64,000 nt of DNA, taken from Phyto melanocephala. Taxonomy: Eukaryota; Arthropoda; Insecta; Diptera; Rhinophoridae. The stretch spans positions 86,248,055 through 86,312,054 of the forward strand of contig OW799233.1 of NCBI GenBank assembly GCA_941918925.1. The letters are read 5' to 3'. Below, one piece after another: positions 24,667 through 34,655 of this stretch. Every line of letters starts with the position of its first letter. The first letter of the stretch is position 1. The notes beneath the pieces were generated by a model. It saw nothing but the letters and a program-made list of their open reading frames with translations. It did no database searches and had not been told where the DNA came from. Made by a program: the position numbers and the translations under genes.

Positions 24667-25578
24667 ACACAGTACAACACAAGATTTGCCAACTCAATTC
24701 TGTTAACTGTATGTGAAATTAGACCCAAAAAGAAGAATTTCTGCATCATTCGTTTTGTCTTCTTACCTGCGATTTGAAGTTAGTATCGATTTGAAGTTAG
24801 TACTATCGTATAGGGGAATTTATCACGTTTTAGGCCCTGTTGTTTGACATAGCTCGACAACCACTAGCCCAATTTAGTTGAAATAAATTTTAAAAAATTA
24901 AGAATTACAATTCCCTTAATCTGTTTATATATTGTTTTCCTATACAAGTAACACTTTCGAAGTTAAAAATGAATGTATGAAGGTATGCATTGATCGATTT
25001 TTGGCATTCAGCCAGTGCCGACGTTGATGTTGTGCATATCTCGAGCAAATTTTTGAAATTCATACATTTACTCAATTGCGAATAAAAGCGAAACGCGTGC
25101 ATCGATTTTTATGATCTTTGTCTCATTTTGCTCATAGGTTATGTGACTTTGCGAAAAAATAACTAGACTTGAAACTTTTTCCCATTTTGGATTTTTTATG
25201 TATTTTTAAAAAAAAAAAAATTTAAATTTTTAGGCAAAAAATAATTTTTTCCCTTCATACATTCATTTTTAACTTCGAAAGTGTTACTTGTATAGGAAAA
25301 CAGTATATGAACAGATTAAGGGAATTGTGATTCTTAATTTTTTAAAATTTATTTCAACTAAATTGGGCTAGTGGTTGTCGAGCTATGTCAAACAACAGGG
25401 CCTAAAACGTGATGAATTCCCCTATACGATAGTACTAACTTCAAATCGATACTAACTTCAAATCGCAGGTAAGAAGACAAAACGAATGATGCAGAAATTC
25501 TTCTTTTTGGGTCTAATTTCACATACAGTTCACAGAATTGAGTTGGCAATCAATTAACTGAAAAATGTTGTACTGTGT
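24667..25578. repeat. Large foldback element with arms of about 300 bp
   Basis: Bases 24667-24980 and about 25255-25578 are near-perfect reverse complements, with only a handful of mismatches by eye plus a small indel just inside the left end. The ends are ACACAGTACAACA and TGTTGTACTGTGT. A spacer of about 270 bp contains poly-A and the words TTTTTGGCATTCAGCC and GTGACTTTGCG. No protein is encoded beyond chance frames and no clear target duplication flanks it. It would form a very strong hairpin if transcribed. Confidence 0.85.
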
Positions 25579-26902
25579 AATGAGTGTTTGATTTAACTGA
25601 CTCAACAAGCATATTAAAATTATTTTACCACCAGAAATAATGCACCAAGCTTTACAGCAATTAACCATTTAATTGCACCGTTCCGACAACAATGTGCAGT
25701 GCCAAACTGGCCACAACCTGGAGAACCGAGATAAGCACAGAACCAAGTGGACATTGACCGTGTATGAGACAAAGTTAAAGAATATACAGAAACTTAAACC
25801 CGAAGACTTTCTGGATAAGTAGGCATCTTTAGAACACCACTTCGGCATATATTATTACGTCATTGCGTTGTTAACAATTGTCAATTTAAAAGCCTTTGTA
25901 AAGCCATATTTAGCGTTTGGGTATTAATATAAATACAGTTGTAAATATCAATGAAAAAATAATAAAAAAAAACACAACTGTCCCTGATTGTTTTCTATGA
26001 AACTATATCACAGATGTATGCTAACAAGCCCCAAACTATAAGCAGATAAAGTACAACATTGAAGCAGTGACCAGTGCAGAACAGCCTGAAACTTTGCGTG
26101 CAGTTATTTAAAACGCCTGTTTCAGAGCCCAATAGTGCATCGATGAGAATTATGATTATCTCTCTGTTATTATCTTTAATAATTAAAATGTAAATCATAC
26201 AAAGTTAATTATTATATTTGTTTAAAATTAAAACATAATAGTTGTATATCTTCAACTCTAATCTCCACTACATCTTTACTAAATACATCAACATAAAATT
26301 ATGTTAAAAAAAATATTTTTTTTTTAATTTGCCCAGTGTGCGTTACTACTAAATATTTAAGTTGTAGAATAAAACTATCAGTGCATTTATGACATGTTGT
26401 ATACTAAAGTTGTTTAATTAACACTTAAATGCATAATTTAGTAAATGGGTAACCCTCTCATTTATCAGTTTATCCACTCGTTAATTTGCCAATACGTTTG
26501 CCTTTTTTTCTTATTATCAACACTACTTAATTAATACGCATGAAAAGATCGGCTCACGCATAGTAGGGTGAATAAAGAATTCATAAATAAATTAACTTCT
26601 CTATCAAAAAAAAAAACTTTTTAATGTTTAGATTGTTAATAGCCAATACCTCTTTTAAATAAGATTTAAATACATAAATTGATTACAACATAAAATAGAT
26701 AAATGTTAAGTATAATAGCAACTGCAAGACGATTTAACTAATATAAAAAGGCAGCGTTTCCGAAAGCTTTGTGAAGAAAATCATCATTTGACAAAAAAAT
26801 CATCATTTAAGACAAAAATCTTCAAATAATATTTGGGACAAAAAATCATAGAAAATTTCATACCACTTAATTGTATTATAGAATCCAAAATAAAATTAAA
26901 CT
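25579..26902. other. Gene-free stretch
   Basis: Slightly higher GC around 25670-25790 (CCGTTCCGACAACAATGTGC) suggests an old repeat but I cannot place it. The block at about 26480-26600 echoes 12840-13030. No coding sequence is supported. Confidence 0.4.
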
Positions 26903-27922
26903 AAACAAGTAAGAGCACTATACAATATAATAAATAAATATAATATGTTATACTCACCCCTAATATTGTGTACTTTTATAGCACAGAATTTATTATTTTG
27001 TTATTAACAGTAATCGCTATGGAATACTTAATCTCCTTATATGTACTAAAATATGTATCACTTTCTTTGTATAACCTCGATATGCTAGTTAAATGTTTTC
27101 CTAAATTTTGTCTTTCAATGAAAGTGGGCGTTAAAGTTGGCGTGTCAATATAGTTTCTGCTAATAAATAAAACTAAGATATTTCAATACAAGAACTTTGT
27201 GCATAGAGAAATTATATGAATGTAAGATAAAGCGTTATATGGGAGGTAGGCGTTAATGTGGGTATGTCTGGCAATTTAATGAAATTGACTATAAATCAAA
27301 TTGTACGAAATTTCATTATCATACCTGCAATTTTGTCGACTTTATGAGCTTTTCATTAATGTATATTCATTATGTAAATAATGGGCGTTTTAGTAGGCGC
27401 GTCCAAGTAGTTCTGCTAATAAATACAACTTAGATATTTCAATATAGTCCTTTATTACTCCAAAATCTTTATTCATAGAGAAATTCTATGAATTTTAGGT
27501 AAAGTTTTATATAGGAGGTGGGCGTAAAAATGGGCGTGCCACATTTATTTTCCGTTAGTACAAAGGTTTTGACCAAAGAGCAATGCTTGCAAAATTTCAG
27601 AATCATACATCCAATTTTTTCAGTTTTATTACGTTGTAAATTTCAATTATACCGAAAAATACACTGTGCGGTATAAATTTTCGTACATTTTGATGTATAA
27701 CTCCTTTGCCATTTTCAATACCAAGCAAACTTTGTGTATACGACCTCTAGCGTGCTTTCACCAGACGGACGGACATAGTAAGACCGTCATAAAATTTAAC
27801 GCCGGTTCAGAATATATATACTTTATGGGGTCTAAAAAGGATATTGCGATGTGTTACAAACGGAATGACAAAATGAATATACCCCCACCATTTGTGTTCG
27901 AATAGAGTGCTCTTACTTGTTG
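26903..27922 (-). mobile_element. Composite-family Helitron-like element, copy without the MITE
   Basis: Opposite orientation to the copy at 10721. It starts AAACAAGTAAGAGCACTAT, has lost most of the terminal hairpin, and runs through AAAGTGGGCGTTAAAG blocks to ATACCCCCACCATTTGTG. At 27074-27090 it reads TTCTTTGTATAACC, the intact (empty) MITE target on this strand. The right end is followed by an inverted CTCTTACTTGTTG, so both ends carry the same terminal word in opposite orientation, which is unusual for the family. Confidence 0.7.
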
Positions 27923-28599
27923 TATGAGTAACTTGACTGTAGTGTACCTTTTACAAGCTACTTATTTTATTTAATTTTTAAAAAATTTGAAAGGTTTATT
28001 TAAAGCTTACCTGTTGAAATTTGATTCTAACTAATCTAAACTTTCTCTTACAAACCTGTTACCAAGACGCATGCTTTTTATATAGCAAATGACCAATTGG
28101 AAGAACTTACTTAACAAATAATCGCGTTTGGACTGCTTACACGATGTAATATCTATCTGCACGATATATTGTTCCATACATAACCTCATTCTGTCTACTT
28201 TACGATATAATAAAATTTCACGATTTTTTTTTAAATGTCTGTGTTTTATTTAAAACTAGCATTTAACCCGCTACTTCGTTAGCGCAGTTCTTACTATTTA
28301 TTGAATACTCAAGTTCTATTTTTAATTATTAAATATCTCTGATTCAATTTACTTAGAAATATAAAAAGTGCTACTGAGTTTCAAAAATTAAGATTCATAT
28401 TTTGCAAAAATTACCCTAAAAATAATAAAAGTAACATTTTTTCCTTCAATAAAACTTCCACTTGGTTTATTATTACCTTTATTTAGAATTCTATGTATAC
28501 AAAATATAAAAAAAAATGAGAAAAAGTAATTTTGGTCGTCCATAATATTAGGATTTAGACCTCGGATCAAAAAACACTAATTTTAAGAATCTATGTTTA

Positions 28600-30385
28600 C
28601 AAACGTAAAAATACAAAGAGTGCAATAAAAATGCGAAAAGGCTTTTTTGTGTCTCCAATATAATTTTAATTTTCAAATTGAATCAACAATCCTTTATTTC
28701 ACTATTTTAGCTTTATAAACGTAGGAAATGCAAAAATTCCCATTAAAATGCAGAAAACTACCCTTTTGATCGCCCATAACATATTTAGCCTTACCTTGTA
28801 TCAATAGTCACTAATTTCGAAATTCTTGCTTCGCAAACGTTAAAAATACAATAAGTACCATAAAAATTCAAAAAAGTACCTTTGTGGTCGCCCATAACAT
28901 TTTCAGTTTCACCTGGAATCAATAGTTCTTCATTGTACAATCCTACCTTCATAAACGTAGAAAATACAAAAAGTACCATAAAAATTCAAAAAAGTACCTT
29001 TTTGGTCGCCCATAACATTTTTAGTCACACCTTGTATCAATTGTCACTAATTTCAAAATTTTAGCTCCGAAAACGTTGAAAATACAAAAAGTACCATACA
29101 ATTTCAAAAAAGTACCTTATTGGTCGCCCATAACATTTTTAGTCTCACCTGGAATCAATAGTCCTTGATTGTACAATCCTACCTTCATAAACGTAGAAAA
29201 TACAAAAAGTACCATAAAAATTCAAAAAAGTACCTTTTTGGTCGCCCATAACATTTTTAGTCACACCTTGTATCAATTGTCACTAATTTCAAAATTTTAG
29301 CTCCGAAAACGTTGAAAATACAAAAAGTACCATACAATTTCAAAAAAGTACCTTATTGGTCGCCCATAACATTTTTAGTCTCACCTGGAATCAATAGTCC
29401 TTGATTGTACAATCCTACCTTCATTAACGTAGAAAACACCAAAAGTACCAAAAAAATTCAAAAAAGTACCTTTTTAGTCGACCATAACATTTTTAGTCTC
29501 ACTTTGTATCAATAGCCACTAATTTTAAAATTCTAGCTTCGCAAACGTTGAAAATACAAAAAGTACCACAAAAATTCAAAAATTTACCTTTTTGGTCGCC
29601 CATAACATTTTTGGTCTCACCTGAAATCAATAGTCCTTGATTGTACAATCCTACCTTCATAAACGTAGAAAATACAAAAAGTACCATAAAAATTCAAAAA
29701 AGTACCTTTTTGGTCGCCCATTACATTTTTAGTCTCACCTGGAATCAATAGTCCTTGATTGTACAATCCTACCTTCATAAACGTAGAAAATACCAAAAGT
29801 ACCACAAAAAATCAAAAAAGTACCTTTTTGGTCGACCATAATATATTCGGTCTCACCTTGTATCAATAGCCACTTGTTTTAAAATTCTAGCTTCGCAAAC
29901 GTAAAATATATAAAAGTACCATAAAAATTCAAAAAAGTACCTCTTTGGTCACCCATAACATTTTTAGCCTCACCTTGTATCAATTGTCACTAATTTCAAA
30001 ATTCTACTTTCGCAAACGTTGAAAATACAAAAAGTACCATACAAATTCAAAAAAGTACCTTTTTGGTCGCCCATAACATTTTTAGTCTCACCTTGTATCA
30101 ATTGTCACTGATTTCAAAATTCTACCTTCGCAAACGTTGAAAATACAAAAAGTACCATACAAATTCAAAAAAGTACCTTTTTGGTCGCCCATAACATTTT
30201 TAGTCTCACCTTGTATCAATTGTCACTGATTTCAAAATTCTACCTTCGCAAACGTTGAAAATACAAAAAGTACCATACAAATTCAAAAAAGTACCTTTTT
30301 GGTCGCCCATAACATATTTAGCCTTTCCTTGTATCAATAGTCACTAATTTCGAAATTCTTGCTTCGCAAACGTTAAAAATACAAT
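28600..30385 (-). repeat. Tandem array of about 119-bp units, left block
   Basis: About 15 units, each with AAAGTACC, TTTTTGGTCGCCCATAAC, TTTAGTCTCACCT and a variable part. Two unit types are visible: type A (CAAAATTCTAGCTTCGCAAA) and type B (TGTACAATCCTACCTTCAT). They alternate B-A-B-A at 28920-29640, forming a dimer of about 238 bp, and then run as B-B-A-A-A-A. Because 119 is not a multiple of three, each unit gives a similar short frame of about 62 codons in a rotating phase; these are not genes. Confidence 0.9.
30369..30385. repeat. Left target-site duplication of the LINE
   Basis: The 17-base word starting AACGTTAAAAAT and ending ACAAT, inside an array unit, is identical to 34639-34655. 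It adjoins the poly-T run that marks the LINE 3' end. Confidence 0.92.
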
Positions 30386-30607
30386 TTTTTTTTTTTTTTT
30401 TTTTTTATTTATTTAATAGATTCATTTACTAAAATAATAACAAAATTTGTTTAAATTTAAATAATGATCTATAACTGGCATAACATATAGTTGTGAGCCA
30501 GATTGGCAAAATTAAAGCTGTTAAAAATAAAAATAAATTCAAAAAGATAAATTTGTAAACATATTTACAGCATAAAATTGTTTAACAAAAGAACTAAGTA
30601 CAAATAT

Positions 30608-33600
30608 TTACATAAATTTTAAAAATATAAAATGTAGAAATTCATTTAATATAAATTTTCTGTATTTGAGACAAGTTTCCAGGTAATTGACAAGGGTAAC
30701 AAAATTAAAGGCATCCCCGTTCAGAATATTTAGAACGTCGAGTAGGTTTAGTTGATGTTTGTTGAAAAATGTACTTCTAAATCCACTATAAATGGGGCAT
30801 GTACCAATAAAGTGTAGAGTATTTTCCGTTGCGTCCAGATTACAGAGAGTGCAGATACCGTCTGATGTACTTCTAAAAGTTCTAGCATTTATATCCAAAA
30901 GTCCTCCTCTTGCTCTTATCAATAGACTTATCGCACGAGATGAGAGTTCCGTAGTAGTGATTTGTAGTAAAGAGTAATTTAATTGTGAGTATAAGTCATG
31001 AAACTGAGAGTTTCTAGCGTCGGCAATAAAGGTTTGATTTTCATAAATTTTAACAAGTGGTAAAATTGATTTGCAATGTTTGCTTAGTGGTACAGAATTA
31101 TTATCTGGTACAAAATTAATTTTAGCACACAAGTTCGTCCAATCCTCAGCCCAAAAAGTTTGTTTAGCGATTATCATTTCTGCAAGCTTTCGAGGTAATC
31201 TGTTGCAAGGCATGTTAAGAACTTTGTTGATGTAATCAAAATGCAATTTTAACGTATCTAGGTATAAAGAGTTTAAACCCGTTTCCAAAAAGAGCATATA
31301 AGTAGTTTGGAGTGTTGCTAGGTAAAAGTAACATCTTTTTAATAAAGAATCTAAATAATTTTTCAACTATTTCGTATTTCATGTAACCCCATATTTGGGC
31401 TCCGTAAAACATGATTGACCGAGATACAGCACTGAAGATTTTAAGTTTATTTTTATTAGAAATTTTGGGATGGTTTATATATTTTGACCAAGATGAAGAT
31501 ATTTCCATTTTTGATGTATTTAGCTTATTTTCCAAATGTTTTCTAAAGGATAAATTGTAACACAAGTCCATACCAAGATATTTATATGAATTTACGATTT
31601 CAATTTCATTTTCTCCAAATGTCCACTTTAGGTTGTTTGATATTCTAGTGCCACTGCGAAAAACTATTACTTTGGATTTAGCAAGGTTGACTTTTAAATG
31701 CCATAAGTTACTATACACATGAAGGGAATCAATCATCGTTTGGAGACCACTGGGTGAATCAGATAGTATGACAATGTCATCAGCGTAAAGAAGAACTTTT
31801 ACTGTGATGTTGTCAACAGTTATCCCGCCAGTAAGAACGTCGGCTAAGTCGTTCAAGTATAATGCAAACAGAATTGGGCTTAATATGCAACCCTGTTTGA
31901 CACCAAGGTTCACATTAAAAGAATTAGAGAGTGAGTTTCCGAACAATATTTGACTGGAGGTGTTATCATATGATTGTTGCAGTATTCGTATTATTTTTGA
32001 TGACAATCCCATACTTGCAAGTTTATAAAACAATGAATTCCTGGAAATCGAATCAAATGCACAAGTAAAATCAACAAAAAAGGCATATGTGTTTTTACCA
32101 TTGAGTTTATTTAAATGAACAATATTTGTTAGATTGAAGACATTATCCACGGTTGAATATTGTTTTCTAAACCCAGCTTGGTATTCATTTAAAATATTAT
32201 GTTCGACAATCCAGTACGATATACGATTCATTATAATGCTATTAAAAATCTTGCATAGAGTATCTATTAGAGACAATCCGCGATAATTAGAAGGAATGTT
32301 TGGATCACCTTTTTTCAGTAGTGGAATAAGAATTGCAGTTTTAAAACTAGCTGGTATATTTTCTTTAAGAAATATAACATTTAAAACATAAAGTACCTCA
32401 ATAATAAAGTTTACTGGCGCATATTTGAAAAATTCGTAGCTGATACCATCCTGTCCAGGTGATTTATTGTCCTTTAAATTTTTTAGAACTGAGATAAGTT
32501 CACATAATTCAAACGGAGAATCAAGAAAAGCATCAATGTTGTAAGGCATGCACCAATGAAATGTAGTTATTTGATTTGAATTTTGTAAAATAGTGCTAAA
32601 GTGTTGAAGAAAATCATCAGCATTTAAATCACCACGTATGGAATATGGACGAAACTTCAATTCATTAGACAATTTCCACCACTGTTTGCTGCAACGTACA
32701 TTATTCAATTTATTAAGATTAGAATTGTAGTGTTGCAGTTTACTTTTTTGACACACATTCAAGTATTTGCTTTTTGATGACATATATTTTAGTTTATTTG
32801 CAGATGAATGTTTTTTTCTGTACTTTTTAAGATTTTTAAGCATTTTTCTACGAGAACGGGCACATTTCCAATTGAACTATTTTTGCTTGGGTTCGAAGCT
32901 AAAATTTGATTTTGTTTTTACGGTAGCATCAATAATTTTGTTCTTAATTGAGAGAACCAGGTTATCAACTGAATTATTTTGATCGAAATATGGAGTACAT
33001 GCTAGCTGGCTAAGTTTTTCAATATATCTTTCAGCATTATTTTTATTCCAATGTATTTTATTCGGACGTAAATCATTTCTAAGTGTATTATTGTTGATAT
33101 TGGGGACGTTAAGCTTAAAGCATATAGGCATATGGTCTGAATAGGGCTTAAAATCAATTTTAAAATTCTCAAGAAACAACAAAAAACTATCGGAGCAAAT
33201 ACAGTAGTCAATTAACGAATTACCTCTACCTCCATAAAAGCTTAAATCACCTTCAACATCACCATCCATTCTGCCATTCACGACGATACCACCTATGCTT
33301 TCTATTAAATCCATTAATTTTCTTCCTTGACTATTTGTTACTTTATCCTTAGAACATCTGATTTTGTTAACGTGTGGTAGATTAGTTAATAGATTAGTAT
33401 CCAATATATATTGTCCTTCTCCGATGCAAGCATTTAAGTCACCAACAATGCAAAAATTTGTAGGGCAAAGATCATTTAAGAAATTTTCAAACGACTCAAA
33501 ATCAACATTCCAGTTTGTGCAGTTAAGATATCGTGGGATAAAGTAAAAAAGATCATTATTTAGCCTAGCAGTTAATACGACATTACCATTAGAAAGATTC

Positions 33601-33878
33601 AAGAATTTTAGATTAAATTATGTTCTTAATTCTTTTTTGTAACCATACAAACACCCACCAATAGCACGACCAGCATTGTGAATTTTCTTGGCTTCGATCC
33701 AATGCAAATTGTAATTTTGTAAATAATTAGAGAACCACACTTGTTTGTCTGGCAAAACATGAGTTTCGAATAGAAAAAATATATCAAATTTATTAATATA
33801 GGTTATAAAATTTCCAAAATTAACACATTTAGCAAGATTAGCGACATTGTAGGACAGGATACGACACAAATTGTATTG
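30608..33878 (-). pseudogene. LINE ORF2: endonuclease-reverse transcriptase, broken
   Basis: Nicks target DNA and copies the element RNA into it. Order of domains on the minus strand: AP-type endonuclease (ILSYNVANL near 33860, FFLFETHV, IVGDLNACIG, and SDHMPICF near 33125), then reverse transcriptase (SPGQDGISYEFF, FFVDFTCAFDSI, GVKQGCILSPILF, and LLYADDIVILS with YADD at 31776-31787), then a C-terminal Cys/His motif (CTLCNLDATENTLHFIGTCP). Defects: in-frame TAA at 33618-33620, in-frame TAG at 32877-32879, and a one-base frameshift near 31292-31301. All catalytic motifs survive, so decay is recent. No AUG is visible between the ORF1 stop and the endonuclease start. RNase H is absent. Confidence 0.88.
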
Positions 33879-34607
33879 CTATTGTTCATTTGCATATACA
33901 TTGTTGCTCGCATTTGAAATTGCAGCTTTATTGACTTTCGCAATGACATCCATGGAGTAATTAGCTTGAACCAGCAGGTTTTTTAAATAATCGGCATCCT
34001 CATTAGAGTAGGCGACAAATTTTCCCGACATCCAAGAGTATTTTTTGTTGTTGATAAAAGTACAAAATTCACCAAGTCTCACCTTTATGTTTAAATTTAG
34101 ATTTGAATTTTTTTTGTTTAATTGTCTTAAATTATAACGAGTATTTTGTTCTTCCTTCGTATAATCCTTTTGTATAAAGATCTTACCTCCCTTTAATTTG
34201 TCTTTGGCAGCTAGAATATTATTGGCTTGCAAATACGTTTCCAATGTAAACATAAAAGTACCTTTAGATGGTAATGCACGAACTGTTACTACATTTGCAT
34301 TTACGTTTAGTTTATTTGTGCATAAATTAATAAAATCTAATTTAGCTGCTGTTGCGTTAGCACTAGCCATTCCACTAGCAACAATGTTTGTTAAACGGGA
34401 TCTGCGATCAATTTGTTCAATACGTGAAGAAAGCATTTTAACTTCATTTCTAAGAACAACATTTTCCTCTCTTAGCTCATCTATTTCTTTTTTAATCGAA
34501 AGAACATCTTCTTTTTTAGCAACATCCTTCAGTTTGTCATCAAGCAAGTTACAAAGTTTGTTCCATGAAAAAGCATCAGCGGCAGCAGAATTTTGGCTAT
34601 TGTACAT
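33879..34607 (-). CDS. LINE ORF1 nucleic-acid-binding protein
   Basis: Intact 242-aa frame; the ATG is at 34607 (MYNSQNSAAADAF). LINE ORF1 proteins coat the element's RNA and act as chaperones during target-primed reverse transcription. A Leu/Glu/Lys-rich heptad region (about residues 17-60, with IDELREENVVLRNEV) predicts a coiled coil for oligomerisation. A middle region (about 65-150, FINLCTNKL to GGKIFIQKDYT) has the pattern of an RRM-like fold, and a basic C-terminal half follows (YNLRQLNKK). The CCHC zinc knuckles of many insect ORF1 proteins are absent. The frame ends in CAA-TAG-CAA and is in the same reading frame as ORF2. The long plus-strand frame at 34198-34632 is antisense shadow. 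Confidence 0.75.
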   Translation of the reverse strand: MYNSQNSAAADAFSWNKLCNLLDDKLKDVAKKEDVLSIKKEIDELREENVVLRNEVKMLSSRIEQIDRRSRLTNIVASGMASANATAAKLDFINLCTNKLNVNANVVTVRALPSKGTFMFTLETYLQANNILAAKDKLKGGKIFIQKDYTKEEQNTRYNLRQLNKKNSNLNLNIKVRLGEFCTFINNKKYSWMSGKFVAYSNEDADYLKNLLVQANYSMDVIAKVNKAAISNASNNVYANEQ

Positions 34608-34638
34608 ATTTTGTAGAATTTGTTTACTTTGAATAGTT

Positions 34639-34655
34639 AACGTTAAAAATACAAT
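34639..34655. repeat. Right target-site duplication of the LINE
   Basis: Identical in all 17 bases to 30369-30385; the tandem array resumes directly after it with AAGTACCATAAAAATTC. Confidence 0.92.

Larger units (their letters stand above)
30386..34638 (-). mobile_element. Non-LTR retrotransposon (LINE) inserted in the array
   Basis: 4253 bp, minus strand, with a poly-A tail (T run 30385-30406 on the plus strand), perfect 17-bp target-site duplications, and ORF1 and ORF2. Only 31 bases precede the ORF1 ATG, so the 5' UTR is very short or slightly truncated. It is nearly full length with two in-frame stops and one frameshift in ORF2. The array is continuous across the insertion when one duplication is removed. 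The clade is not certain: AP endonuclease, reverse transcriptase, a CCHC-like C-terminal motif and no RNase H fit the Jockey/CR1 group. Confidence 0.93.

Noticed and set aside
34198..34632. 144-codon plus-strand frame
   Set aside because: Exactly antisense to the LINE ORF1 coiled-coil protein, with no family signature of its own.
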